From: Chitinophaga silvatica
Lineage (GTDB): Bacteria; Bacteroidota; Bacteroidia; Chitinophagales; Chitinophagaceae
NCBI RefSeq assembly: GCF_003419895.1
Contig: NZ_QPMM01000015.1
Location: 1 to 64,000 of the forward strand
Length of the DNA stretch: 64,000 nucleotides
Direction of reading: 5' to 3'
Part shown: positions 27,413-37,201 of the stretch, piece by piece
Layout of the letters: each line of letters opens with the position of its first letter
How positions within the stretch are numbered: the stretch's first letter is position 1
The notes under the pieces: model-generated
The model's input: the letters and a program-made list of their open reading frames with translations, nothing else
The model's database searches: none
What the model was told of the DNA's origin: nothing
Program-made: the position numbers and the translations under genes

Positions 27413-27526
27413 CTTTAGCATCATAAAGAATTTGCATCTGTTTTTCAGGCAACCTCCAAGTTTGATTGCCTTTATCCAGCCACCAGGAATTTTTACAATT
27501 ATCCTAAATTTCCTTACTTTTCCTCA

Positions 27527-29194
27527 ATGAAACTGTTGTCATTCCTGTTCGTAATATGCCTATACACCAGCACTACAACTGCTCAGCTGAATGCAGATAG
27601 TCTTAATCAGTCGCTTTCGAATAAAAACATGACAAGTGTGGAGAGAATCAATACCCTCAACACTCTTGCTGCATATTATAATAAAGACTCTACAAACCTG
27701 GCCCTCGTTATGGCCAATGAAGCATACCTGCTTTCCCTGAAAGAAAACAACAGGAAACTTCAGGCTGCTTCTCTGCTCAATTTATCAGAAGGATACCTCT
27801 ATAACGATCATTACGACCAGGCACTCAACTACGGCTATTCAGCCCTGGATATCTGCCAGGCGTTAGGTGACGATAGCGCCACTGCCCGTGCTCTCACAAA
27901 CCTGGGCTGGATTTTCTATGACACAGAAAACAGCTACTTCTCCCTGCAATACCATCAACAGGCACATAATATCTATAAGAAACTGGGTAACGCTCACCGG
28001 ATTGCTCTTTCCATGAACGCATTGGGACTGGTATATCTCATGAAAGACGAATTCGAAACTGCCCGAAAATATTTCGATAGCACCATCACTATCGCAAAGC
28101 AATACCACAGCGAAGGTATGGTTGCCAGCGCCCTGGGTAACAGGGGGATCTGCGAAAACGAATTCGGTAAATACCAGGAAGCCCTGGCTGATTTTGAAAA
28201 AGCCCTTGCTATTCTTGGTACTGCTGATGTTCTTGCTCATGCTGAAGTACTCAACCAAATGGCTTTTTCAAGAATCAAGCTAAAAGAGTACGCTGTGGCT
28301 GAGAAACTACTCTCAGACGCCAGAAATCTGATCAATCAATCCAACTCTAACACCAGAAAAGAGAAACTCCTCGATAATCTTACTAATTCAGTTCAACTCT
28401 ATCAGGATCTCGGTGAATACAAAAAAGCCTTTACTGCTCTCCAGGAATATACGGAAGTGCGTAATGAGATACTCTCTAAAAGCAAAAGTGAAGCAATTTC
28501 TGCTCTCAAAATACAGCGGGAAGCTAAAGAGAACGAACGCCATATTATTACCCTCGAAGCCCAGAAAGAACTACGGGCATTCCAAAGAAATGCCCTGGCA
28601 GCTGGTGTACTACTCCTTATTATAATAGGTGTACTCTATATCAGTAAAATGAATCAAAAACGGAGAAAGGAAAAGGAGCTGGAAGATATGCGGCAGGCCC
28701 TCATTAAAAGAGAGCTCGAAGCGGCCATTCATGAAAAGGAATCCCTTAATAATAAACTGGAGTTCCGCGACAATGACCTTAAAAATTATGCGCTCTTCAT
28801 CTCCCAACGAAATGATATGATCCGTAATTTCATAGACGAACTTACCGTTCTCGATATTCATGGCGACGCCAAAGCCGAAAATATTGCCCGATTCAATCGC
28901 CTCATTCATAAATTCCAATACGACCTCGATAGCAATAAAGACACCCAGGACTTTAACCTGTCTGTTAATGAAATCCACAAAGATTTCTTCTTTAACCTCC
29001 TTCAAAAATTCCCCGACCTTACCGAAAATGAACGCCGTTTATGCGCTCAAATCAGATTGAATCTTTCGATGAAAGACATCGCATCCCTCAATAATATTTC
29101 CGTAAAATCCGTCGAAATGGCCCGTTACCGACTCCGTAAAGCCTTCAATCTCGAACACAAAGAGAACCTCTCGGATTTCCTGAGACAATTTTAA
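27527..29194 (+). CDS. TPR sensor-regulator with membrane helix and C-terminal LuxR-like HTH
   Basis: 555 residues. Signal peptide MKLLSFLFVICLYTSTTTAQ, then tetratricopeptide repeats to about residue 320 (for example ARALTNLGWIFYDTEN, HRIALSMNALGLVYLMKDEFETARKYF). One membrane helix follows near 355-373 (NALAAGVLLLIIIGVLYI), then a coiled coil (KEKELEDMRQALIKRELEAAIHEK). The C-terminal HTH is at about 495-555 (LTENERRLCAQIRLNLSMKDIASLNNISVKSVEMARYRLRKAF). This Bacteroidota design places sensing repeats in the periplasm and DNA binding in the cytoplasm on one chain. It directly precedes the susCD operon on the same strand and is the probable regulator of that operon. The inducer is unknown. 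Confidence 0.88.
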   Translation: MKLLSFLFVICLYTSTTTAQLNADSLNQSLSNKNMTSVERINTLNTLAAYYNKDSTNLALVMANEAYLLSLKENNRKLQAASLLNLSEGYLYNDHYDQALNYGYSALDICQALGDDSATARALTNLGWIFYDTENSYFSLQYHQQAHNIYKKLGNAHRIALSMNALGLVYLMKDEFETARKYFDSTITIAKQYHSEGMVASALGNRGICENEFGKYQEALADFEKALAILGTADVLAHAEVLNQMAFSRIKLKEYAVAEKLLSDARNLINQSNSNTRKEKLLDNLTNSVQLYQDLGEYKKAFTALQEYTEVRNEILSKSKSEAISALKIQREAKENERHIITLEAQKELRAFQRNALAAGVLLLIIIGVLYISKMNQKRRKEKELEDMRQALIKRELEAAIHEKESLNNKLEFRDNDLKNYALFISQRNDMIRNFIDELTVLDIHGDAKAENIARFNRLIHKFQYDLDSNKDTQDFNLSVNEIHKDFFFNLLQKFPDLTENERRLCAQIRLNLSMKDIASLNNISVKSVEMARYRLRKAFNLEHKENLSDFLRQF

Positions 29195-29223
29195 AATATT
29201 GATTATTAAATAGTTAACTCCCT

Positions 29224-29266
29224 TGTAGAGGTCGTGTAGAGGTCTCTGTAATGCCTGTATAGAGGT
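29224..29266 (+). promoter_or_regulatory. Direct repeats upstream of susC, candidate operator
   Basis: TGTAGAGGT occurs at 29224-29232 and again at 29235-29243 (11-bp period). A related TGTATAGAGGT lies at 29256-29266, roughly two turns further on. The region lies between the TPR-HTH regulator gene and susC. The helical phasing suggests binding on one face of the DNA. The promoter itself is not clear. Confidence 0.5.
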
Positions 29267-29378
29267 AGTAAATCCGCTTACCCTTGATTTTCCTGTCTAC
29301 TTTACTTCAAGTTCCGGCGCTCAAGAAATCACGTGTGAAAAACTTCAACCTATGTTGTAGTGCCGGGAAAAACAGTCC

Positions 29379-32300
29379 ATGTTCAATTATCAAAAAGCAG
29401 ACTTTAAAACCAAAATGCGTATGTGGAAACAACTACGGAGAAATGGAATTCTATTATTCCTATTGTTTACCGGGCTAACAGTCTTTGCCCAAACTCCCAC
29501 CCTAAACCTGACAGGTAAGGTAACGGATGCCAAAGGCAACCCAATTCCAGGAGCCAGCATTGCTGTAAAAAATACCAGTAAAGGCACCTCTACCAATGCC
29601 ACGGGAGAATTCGCCCTCGCTGCAGTTCCTGAAAATGCAACCCTCATGGTATCGGCCATGGGATTCACCGCTAAAGAAGTAAAACCAACCAGTAAACATT
29701 TGGTGATTTCCCTGGACGAAAATGTAAAAGGCCTGGAAGAAGTACTCGTAATCGGGTATGGTACCCAGAAAAAAGGTGACGTAACCGCTGCCATCTCTTC
29801 CGTAAACACTAAAAATCTCGCTAAACAGCCTTCCGCCAATATCGGAACCATGCTGCAAGGCCAGGCTCCCGGCGTTGTAGTAAGCTCCGGTACTGGTAAC
29901 CCTTCCGGTCAGCCTGTGGTTCTGATCAGGGGTATGAACAGTATCAACAATGCCAGCCCGTTGTATGTGGTAGATGGTATCCCGCTGGAATATGCATACG
30001 ATATCAACCCTAATGATGTAGAGTCAATCAGTGTTTTGAAAGATGCATCTGCTGCTACTATTTATGGTGCGCGTGCTGCCGGTGGAGTAATTATCATCAC
30101 CACCAAAAAAGGAAAATCTGGGGAACCACGTGTAAACTTTAGTTCTTACTACGCATCACAACAGCTGAATAATAACCTGCCGCTGTTAGATAAAGTAAAC
30201 ATGAACAAAGTAGTACGCGAAGCTTTCGGCAATGATAATTTGCCCGCTCCAAGCTATGTGCAGGACGACAGCAAATATGCAAACTCCGACTGGGTTGGTG
30301 CCTTCACTAAAAAAGGTATTGAGCAGAAGTACGATGTTGATGTATCCGGCGCTTCCGAAAAACTCTCTTACCGCCTTTCTTACGGCCACTGGGAAAACTC
30401 CGGTACTATTATCAACTCTGGTGCGAAAAGAGACAATGTTCGTCTGAATAGCGAGATCAAAATGCTCGATAGCCGCCTGAAAATTATGCCTATCGTTGCC
30501 TATACCCGCTTTAACAACCAGAACTACAGCGATGTGGATGGCGATGGTAATGCTGGTTGGTCTCCATTTATGGAAGTCTATAAAACTTTACCGCACAAAC
30601 GTATTTATGATCCTAATTCCTTCAACGGTTATGCTAAACCTGAAATAGAATTGGGCTCTGGAAACCCAATCGGCGAAAGAATGCTCTGGAATGGCAGATC
30701 AGTTGATGATTACCTGCAACTTAATGTGGCTGCTGATCTTAAACTCTGGTATGGCTTCTCTTACAACTTCACTATCGGTAAGAATATTGTAAATACCTAT
30801 TCGTTTAGCCAAACCAGCCCTTACGATTTCGGGGCGCTGTCGCTGGTGGAAAATCCATCCCGCTCAGAAAGCCGGGGAAGAAAAGAGAACTCACTGTATA
30901 CCCACCTCTTGAACTATGAAAAACAGCTTGGCAAGCATAACATTAAAGCCATGTACGGTTTTTCCCGTGAAAAGAATGTATACCAGGGAACTACCGGTGC
31001 AGGTAATCACCTCAGCAGTCCATTGATCGAGGCTTTATCCGGCCTGATCATGGAAGGTAAGAACGACTATATTCGTGTCAACGGATGGAACTACGGTAAC
31101 AATCTTCAGTCGTATTTCGGACGTGCAAGCTATAACTACGACGATAAATACTTCCTTCAGGGAAGCCTGCGTCGTGATGGCTCTTCACGCTTTGGTCCTG
31201 CAAACCGTTACGGTACTTTCTACTCTGTTTCTGGTGGATGGAATGTGCACAAGGAAAACTTCTTCAATGTTCCATGGATCTCCGAACTGAAACCTCGCTT
31301 TAGCTACGGTACAGTAGGAAATCAGAATATTAGTAACTTCCAGTATCTGGCTAAAATATATTTAGCGAATTCTGATCCATTCCTGAACTATCCGTTTGGT
31401 TCTCTACCTAGCCAGCAGGTTTATGTTGGCGCCATCGCTGCAACTTTAGCCAACAACAATATTAAGTGGGAGCAGACTGCTACCTTCAACGGGGGTGTAA
31501 ACTTCAGCCTTCTCAACGGTTCTGTGAGTGGAAGCTTCGACTACTTTAAATCAAAAACCAGCGACATGCTGGCTGAAACACCAATTCCTACTTCTTCAGG
31601 TATTACAACCATGCCGCTCACAAACATAGCTGACATGGAAAATAAAGGCTGGGAATTCACTGCAACTTACCGCAGCCCTGCCAGCAAAGATTTCCGCTGG
31701 GATATCACTGCCAACCTTTCTCATAGCCGCAACAAAATCATTCGCCTGGGATATGATGGTGGTGTGATAGCTGATGGCTTTGTAGATTATAATAACCGCG
31801 GAACTACACTAACCAAAAAAGGAGAAGCATTAGCTTCATTCTATCTCTACAAAACTGATGGTATCTTCCAATCACAGGCTGAAATTGATGCTTATAAAAA
31901 TAAAGCAGGTGAACTGATCCAGCCAAATGCAAAACCCGGCGATCTCCGCTTCGTAGATACCAACGGTGACGGACAGCTCGACGAAAGCGATAAGCAACTG
32001 ATGGGCAACGGGCTACCAACCATCGACTATGGTATTACTTTCAATGCCAGCTACAAGAATTTTGACCTGATGATTTTCCTGAATGGTAAACAAGGTCAGA
32101 AAATGTATAACGGTGCTAAAATGTTCCTGTACCGTTATTATCGCTCTACAGATCTGCTGAATGCATGGACTCCATCAAACACCAATACAAATATTTACCG
32201 TTTAAGCAACACAGATGAGAATGAAAACATGCGGGTGTCTGATTACTACCTCGAAGACGCATCTTTCCTCCGCCTCAGAAACCTGCAATTGGGTTACACC

Positions 32301-32498
32301 CTTCCTCAGAGATTAGCCACTGCAATGCATTTGGAGCGCCTGAGAATTTATGCCGGTGCTTATAACCTGCTAACTTTTACTAAATACACTGGCTTCGATC
32401 CGGATTTGTCTAACACCGGTATTTTCAGCCGCGGCGTAGACAGGGGTTATTACCCGATGAGCCGCTCTTATGTGTTCGGCCTCAACCTTGGATTCTAA
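29379..32498 (+). CDS. SusC/RagA-type TonB-dependent outer membrane transporter
   Basis: 1,039 residues from 29379. A start at 29415 (MRMWKQLRRNGILLFLLF) gives a better signal peptide ending VFAQ. After it comes a carboxypeptidase-regulatory-like domain (LTGKVTDAKGNPIPGASIAVKN), the VIGYGTQKKGDVTAAISSV linker, the plug domain with the SusC signature (NASPLYVVDGIPL, DVESISVLKDASAATIYGARAAGGVIIITTKKG), and a beta-barrel ending in the aromatic GLNLGF. With SusD it forms the import pair for oligomeric substrates driven by TonB. It is first in a run of seven genes. There is no STN domain, so it does not itself signal to an anti-sigma factor. Confidence 0.95.
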   Translation: MFNYQKADFKTKMRMWKQLRRNGILLFLLFTGLTVFAQTPTLNLTGKVTDAKGNPIPGASIAVKNTSKGTSTNATGEFALAAVPENATLMVSAMGFTAKEVKPTSKHLVISLDENVKGLEEVLVIGYGTQKKGDVTAAISSVNTKNLAKQPSANIGTMLQGQAPGVVVSSGTGNPSGQPVVLIRGMNSINNASPLYVVDGIPLEYAYDINPNDVESISVLKDASAATIYGARAAGGVIIITTKKGKSGEPRVNFSSYYASQQLNNNLPLLDKVNMNKVVREAFGNDNLPAPSYVQDDSKYANSDWVGAFTKKGIEQKYDVDVSGASEKLSYRLSYGHWENSGTIINSGAKRDNVRLNSEIKMLDSRLKIMPIVAYTRFNNQNYSDVDGDGNAGWSPFMEVYKTLPHKRIYDPNSFNGYAKPEIELGSGNPIGERMLWNGRSVDDYLQLNVAADLKLWYGFSYNFTIGKNIVNTYSFSQTSPYDFGALSLVENPSRSESRGRKENSLYTHLLNYEKQLGKHNIKAMYGFSREKNVYQGTTGAGNHLSSPLIEALSGLIMEGKNDYIRVNGWNYGNNLQSYFGRASYNYDDKYFLQGSLRRDGSSRFGPANRYGTFYSVSGGWNVHKENFFNVPWISELKPRFSYGTVGNQNISNFQYLAKIYLANSDPFLNYPFGSLPSQQVYVGAIAATLANNNIKWEQTATFNGGVNFSLLNGSVSGSFDYFKSKTSDMLAETPIPTSSGITTMPLTNIADMENKGWEFTATYRSPASKDFRWDITANLSHSRNKIIRLGYDGGVIADGFVDYNNRGTTLTKKGEALASFYLYKTDGIFQSQAEIDAYKNKAGELIQPNAKPGDLRFVDTNGDGQLDESDKQLMGNGLPTIDYGITFNASYKNFDLMIFLNGKQGQKMYNGAKMFLYRYYRSTDLLNAWTPSNTNTNIYRLSNTDENENMRVSDYYLEDASFLRLRNLQLGYTLPQRLATAMHLERLRIYAGAYNLLTFTKYTGFDPDLSNTGIFSRGVDRGYYPMSRSYVFGLNLGF

Positions 32499-32521
32499 TC
32501 TGAAAAATTAAACTGACAATT

Positions 32522-34048
32522 ATGAAACTAAAAATAACAGGTCTGTTTTTCTCTGCTGTGATGCTGTTTTCCGGGTGCTCCGACAAGTTCCTCGATTTGC
32601 AGGATAAACAAAACCTTACAGAAACTACTTTCTGGTCTACCCGTCAGCATGCCCTACAGGGTATCACTGCTACCTATGGTGCATTGCAGGGATATGATGG
32701 CGATAAATGGACCTTCTTTGAACAAGTATATGTAACCCTTGCTTTTAAAGGGGATGATATAGATAATAACAAAAATGAACCATATGGGAAAAACCTCGCT
32801 GCTTTTGTAAATAGTTCGGATGAATCAGGGCCATGGAGCCTCTGGGCTACCTGCTATACTGGCATTGGAAGAGCCAACCAGGTAATAGAAAAGGTACCAG
32901 GTATCAGCGTTATGACAGAAAAGGAACGTAACGAAATTGTTGCAGAAGCTAAATTCCTTCGCGCATATAATTACTTCGTACTGGTTAATGGTTTTGAAAA
33001 TGTACCGCTGGTGCTGAAATTCGTAAAAGACCTTGATAAATTACAGGTTCCACAAGCGCCGGCAGCTGATGTTTGGGCGCAAATAGAAAAAGATCTGGCT
33101 GAAGCTGAAGCCGTATTGCCGGATAGTTATTCCAATGAATATAAAGGCCGCGCTACCAAAGGGGCTGCAAAAGCCTTGCTGGCTAAAACATACCTGTATC
33201 AGGAAAAATGGGCCCAGGCAGAAACCAAATTCAGAGAAATCTATGGTAAATATTCTCTGAACACCAACTACGTAGATAACTTCAACGGTACAAAAGAAAA
33301 TGGCCCTGAATCTGTCTTTGAAATACAATTCAGTGGCGATCGTACGGTATCGGATGAAAGACATCCTTTCAACTTTGAAGGACGTCCCTATGCCTTGGAT
33401 GGTTGGGAAATTTACTATCCTTCTGATTGGGTAGTTGAAGAAATGAAGAAAGATAAAACTGCCGGCGGTGAGTATAGCGACAGAGTTTACGGAAATATTT
33501 TCTTCGATGATCCAAAGTCATCCATGTGGGATCTGAATACACCTGCCAGCCAAATTCCTTATTCAGAGGTAGCAGCCGATTTGTCGCGCCCGGCTTACTA
33601 TAACAAGTATGCCTATCCAAACGATAGAAGTGGTTCTTATGTAGGTTATAATATTTCCCTGATCCGCTATGCAGATGTATTGTTGATGCTGGCAGAAGCT
33701 GCCAACGAAAATGGAAAAACTGATGAAGCTATAGGCTTTGTGAATGAAGTTCGTACACGCAGCCATGCGAAAGCTATTTTAGCAGGCAGCCTCAGCAAAG
33801 ACCAGTTGAGAGATCAAATCCGCAACCACGAACGTCCGGTAGAATTAGCCATGGAATTCGGTATCCGTTGGTTCGATCTGGTTCGCTGGGGTCGTGGTGC
33901 TACTGCAAAACAAGCCATCAAATCAGTACTGCAAAATCACGGAAAACCTTTCTATAACAACTTCGTAGAAGATAAGCACATTCGCTATCCTATACCTCTT
34001 AAAGAGATAAACACTAATCCGCTCCTGAAGCAGAACAATTTGTATTAA
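32522..34048 (+). CDS. SusD/RagB-type surface lipoprotein
   Basis: 508 residues. Lipoprotein signal MKLKITGLFFSAVMLFSGC with the acylated Cys at 19. The SusD-type N-terminal segment is FLDLQDKQNLTETTFWSTRQHALQG. Helical TPR-like pairs follow (AKFLRAYNYFVLVNGFENVPLV). The C-terminal SusD signature comprises IRYADVLLMLAEAANENGKTDEAIGFVNEVR, RNHERPVELAMEFGIRWFDLVRWG and the closing YPIPLKEINTNPLLKQN. It forms the substrate-capturing lid over the SusC barrel. It lies 23 bp after susC. A strong hairpin separates it from the downstream enzymes. Confidence 0.95.
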   Translation: MKLKITGLFFSAVMLFSGCSDKFLDLQDKQNLTETTFWSTRQHALQGITATYGALQGYDGDKWTFFEQVYVTLAFKGDDIDNNKNEPYGKNLAAFVNSSDESGPWSLWATCYTGIGRANQVIEKVPGISVMTEKERNEIVAEAKFLRAYNYFVLVNGFENVPLVLKFVKDLDKLQVPQAPAADVWAQIEKDLAEAEAVLPDSYSNEYKGRATKGAAKALLAKTYLYQEKWAQAETKFREIYGKYSLNTNYVDNFNGTKENGPESVFEIQFSGDRTVSDERHPFNFEGRPYALDGWEIYYPSDWVVEEMKKDKTAGGEYSDRVYGNIFFDDPKSSMWDLNTPASQIPYSEVAADLSRPAYYNKYAYPNDRSGSYVGYNISLIRYADVLLMLAEAANENGKTDEAIGFVNEVRTRSHAKAILAGSLSKDQLRDQIRNHERPVELAMEFGIRWFDLVRWGRGATAKQAIKSVLQNHGKPFYNNFVEDKHIRYPIPLKEINTNPLLKQNNLY

Positions 34049-34052
34049 AATC

Positions 34053-34090
34053 TTTGCCGGCAGGCAACTGCCTGCCGGCAAAATATTTTT
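34053..34090 (+). terminator. Intercistronic hairpin between susD and the GH2 gene
   Basis: A perfect 14-bp GC-rich stem (34053-34066 with 34069-34082) with a minimal loop, followed by ATATTTTT. It lies 5 bp after the susD stop and 20 bp before the next start. It probably acts as a partial terminator or 3'-end stabiliser that raises susCD mRNA relative to the enzyme genes, rather than ending the operon. Confidence 0.6.
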
Positions 34091-34109
34091 CATAAGCACG
34101 GATATTGAG

Positions 34110-37100
34110 ATGATGAAATACAGTATTGGATGGATAATAGCTTTGTTGTTCTTTTTAAACACAAATGCTCAGCAAAACCAGCAACCTTGGAGTAACCCGA
34201 AAATTCAAACAGAAAATGCCCTGACTCCTCATGCCTGGTTTATTCCCGCAGTTTCGGAAACTGCTGCATTGCAAAATGCTCCGTCACCATTCATGCAATC
34301 GTTGGACGGTATTTGGAAATTTCGACTGGATTCTGCTCCTGCAGCACGCCCGCAAAACTTTTTTTCGGATAATTATGATGTTGGCAACTGGAAAGATATT
34401 AAGGTGCCTGCCCACTGGCAAACAGAAGGTTTCGACAGTTTTATTTTCACTGATGTAGAATACCCTATCCCTGTAAATCCGCCATACCCGCCGGAGAACA
34501 ACAACCCTATCGGTTCCTATCGCAGAAATTTTACTATTCCCGATAACTGGAAAGAAAGGAATGTTATTCTCCATTTTGGTGCAGTGAATTCATTTTTCTT
34601 CTGCTGGGTAAACGGAAAATATGTTGGACTGGGAAAAGATAGTAAAACGGCTACTGAATTTGATATCACCCGTTTCCTTCGCAAAGGCCAGAACTCAGTA
34701 TCTGTGCAGGTATTTCGTTTTAGTGATGCTACCTACCTGGAAGGACAGGATATGTGGAAACTCAGTGGTATTGAACGAAGCGTTCAGCTCATTGCCAGAC
34801 CAAAAATTGCAGTGCAGGACTTCTTTGTAAAAGCAGGCCTGGATCATTCATATACTAATGGCCTCCTTAATCTCGATGTAGTATTTAATACAGCCGTGAA
34901 GGGTGGTTATCTGCAAGCAAAACTTCTGGATGAGAAAAATTCAGTGATCATGAAACAGCAACTACCACTAAATGGTAATACAAAATATCAGTTTAGTGCC
35001 GCTGTTGGCAAAGTGAAAACATGGAATGCAGAAAATCCATCTCTCTATAATCTGCTAATATCATACTACGATAAAAATGGCAAGCTGGTGGAGGTTATCA
35101 GCCACCGTACTGGTTTCAGAACCGTTGAAATTCTTAACGGTCTGCTATTGGTGAATGGGGTAGCAGTGAAGATAAAGGGTGTCAACCGCCATGAACATAA
35201 TATGTACACTGGTAAGGTGATCAACAAAGAAGAAATGCTGGAGGATATCAAGCTACTGAAGCAGTACAACATCAATGCCGTTCGTAGCAGTCACTATCCG
35301 AATAGCCCCGACTGGTATGCCCTCTGTGATGAATACGGTTTGTATGTCGTGGACGAAGCAAATATAGAATGTGATGGTATGTCATTCTCTCCACTTAAAA
35401 CGCTTTCTGATAAGCCTGAATGGAAGGATGCATATATGCACCGCACCCGCAGGATGTTTGAAACAGATAAGAATCATTGCTCAATCATCACCTGGTCTCT
35501 GGGTAATGAAAGTGAGTTCGGTGAAAACTTCATAGCAACTTACCGTTACCTAAAAGCGATGGATAGTACACGTCCTGTACAATATGAAGGTGCTGGCAGA
35601 AACGAATATACTGATATCGTTTGCCCGATGTATAAATCCCCAAGTGTAATGCTGGAATATGTGAGAAGATGGAATCCGCGTCCATTTATTCAATGCGAAT
35701 ACGCTCACATGATGGGAAATGGTGGAGGTAACCTGAAAGACTATTGGGATTTGATTTATCAGCATCAGCAACTTCAGGGTGGCTTCATCTGGGACTTCTC
35801 GGATCAGACCTTTAAGAAAAAAGATAAGAATGGCCACGATATTTGGGCTTATGGCCGCGACATGGGACAGGTTGGACTTACCAGTGATACAAGTTATTGT
35901 GCAGACGGATTGTTTGCGGCAGACAGAACGCCACATCCACAGGCTTTCGAACTGAAGAAAGTAATTCAACCAGTAACATTTACAACTGTTCCTTTATCAC
36001 CTAACCAATTACGCATCATCAACAGGTTGGATTTTACCAATCTCAATCAATTCGAATTCTCCTGGTATATCCGCTCTAATGGAGAATCAGTAGCAAAAGG
36101 CCCATTGCAGGTTGGTGATGTATTACCACATGCAGAAAAAACAATCACACTTTCATTACCTGCTCTTAAAGCCAAACCTGGTACGGAGTATTTCCTGACT
36201 GTTGAAATGCGAACAAGGAAAGAAACTGCATCAATTCCGGCCGATCATCTTCTTGCCTGGGAGCAATTTGAATTACCGGCAACATTGCAGGAAACTACTG
36301 CTCAGGTAATTGAGAAAAAAGTAAATATCAGTAGAACCTCTGAGCAGATCAACGTTTCAGGTGATGATTTTGAAATATCATTTAGCAATAAAACCGGCTG
36401 GTTAAGTGCTTACAGCTGGCAACATCAGTCAATTATGCAATCGCCGCTGGAACCACATTTCTGGAGAGCCCCAACAGATAACGATATTGGAAACAGTCAG
36501 CAGATGCGTTGTGAAGTCTGGAAAGACGTACTAAAAACTGCCCGCCTCGATTCCATTACAGCAACCCCAAATGGCCAGTACAGTGTTATAATTCGCACCT
36601 GGCATTCATTACCAGCTGTAAATGCCACTTATATAGCTGTGTATACTATTACAGGTGATGGCTCTGTTCAGGTGAATGTAGCTATGAAAACGGGTAAGGA
36701 TGCTATGCCTGAATTACCGCGCTTCGGTATGCGCACTATCCTGCGTGGAGAATTTGACAACGTTGCCTGGTTGGGCCGTGGGCCTTTCGATAACTATGCA
36801 GACAGACATACTGCTGCAGCTGTAGACTTATACCGTATGAAAGCAGATAAGTTATTCCATCCTTATCCTCGTGCCCAGGAAAGTGGTTACAGAACCGGAG
36901 TTCGTTGGATGTCGCTCACTAACCCACAAGGTGTGGGTCTCATAGCTAAAGGCTCACCTCAGATTTGCGCAGGAGTGCTGCATTTTAATATGGATCGTAT
37001 GGAGTTTGACCGTGATGCCGCCGAAAATAACCATGGAGGAAGTATGACCAATGAAGATCTTGTTTGGTGGAATATTGATTACAAACAATCTGGTGTTGGA

Positions 37101-37196
37101 GGTGATAACAGTTGGGGGGCCACTCCGCACTCAGAATTTATGTTGCCCTACCAGGATTATAGTTATTCATTTATACTAAGTGCCTCAATAAAATAA
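34110..37196 (+). CDS. GH2 beta-galactosidase, exported
   Basis: 1,028 residues, close to E. coli LacZ (1,023). Signal peptide MMKYSIGWIIALLFFLNTNAQ. The N-terminal sugar-binding domain contains SLDGIWKFRL and VPAHWQTEGFD. The Ig-like and TIM-barrel domains carry the acid/base Glu467 in SLGNESEFGENF and the nucleophile Glu530 in FIQCEYAHMMGNG. The C-terminal bgal small-chain domain contains EPHFWRAPTDNDIGN and LGRGPFDNYADR. The large five-domain form acts on terminal beta-galactosides. In this operon I infer the target may be galactose beta-linked to hydroxylysine, after removal of the outer glucose by the next enzyme. Lactose or other plant beta-galactosides are alternatives. It is followed 5 bp later by the GH63-like gene. 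Confidence 0.93.
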   Translation: MMKYSIGWIIALLFFLNTNAQQNQQPWSNPKIQTENALTPHAWFIPAVSETAALQNAPSPFMQSLDGIWKFRLDSAPAARPQNFFSDNYDVGNWKDIKVPAHWQTEGFDSFIFTDVEYPIPVNPPYPPENNNPIGSYRRNFTIPDNWKERNVILHFGAVNSFFFCWVNGKYVGLGKDSKTATEFDITRFLRKGQNSVSVQVFRFSDATYLEGQDMWKLSGIERSVQLIARPKIAVQDFFVKAGLDHSYTNGLLNLDVVFNTAVKGGYLQAKLLDEKNSVIMKQQLPLNGNTKYQFSAAVGKVKTWNAENPSLYNLLISYYDKNGKLVEVISHRTGFRTVEILNGLLLVNGVAVKIKGVNRHEHNMYTGKVINKEEMLEDIKLLKQYNINAVRSSHYPNSPDWYALCDEYGLYVVDEANIECDGMSFSPLKTLSDKPEWKDAYMHRTRRMFETDKNHCSIITWSLGNESEFGENFIATYRYLKAMDSTRPVQYEGAGRNEYTDIVCPMYKSPSVMLEYVRRWNPRPFIQCEYAHMMGNGGGNLKDYWDLIYQHQQLQGGFIWDFSDQTFKKKDKNGHDIWAYGRDMGQVGLTSDTSYCADGLFAADRTPHPQAFELKKVIQPVTFTTVPLSPNQLRIINRLDFTNLNQFEFSWYIRSNGESVAKGPLQVGDVLPHAEKTITLSLPALKAKPGTEYFLTVEMRTRKETASIPADHLLAWEQFELPATLQETTAQVIEKKVNISRTSEQINVSGDDFEISFSNKTGWLSAYSWQHQSIMQSPLEPHFWRAPTDNDIGNSQQMRCEVWKDVLKTARLDSITATPNGQYSVIIRTWHSLPAVNATYIAVYTITGDGSVQVNVAMKTGKDAMPELPRFGMRTILRGEFDNVAWLGRGPFDNYADRHTAAAVDLYRMKADKLFHPYPRAQESGYRTGVRWMSLTNPQGVGLIAKGSPQICAGVLHFNMDRMEFDRDAAENNHGGSMTNEDLVWWNIDYKQSGVGGDNSWGATPHSEFMLPYQDYSYSFILSASIK

Positions 37197-37201
37197 AGAA
37201 T

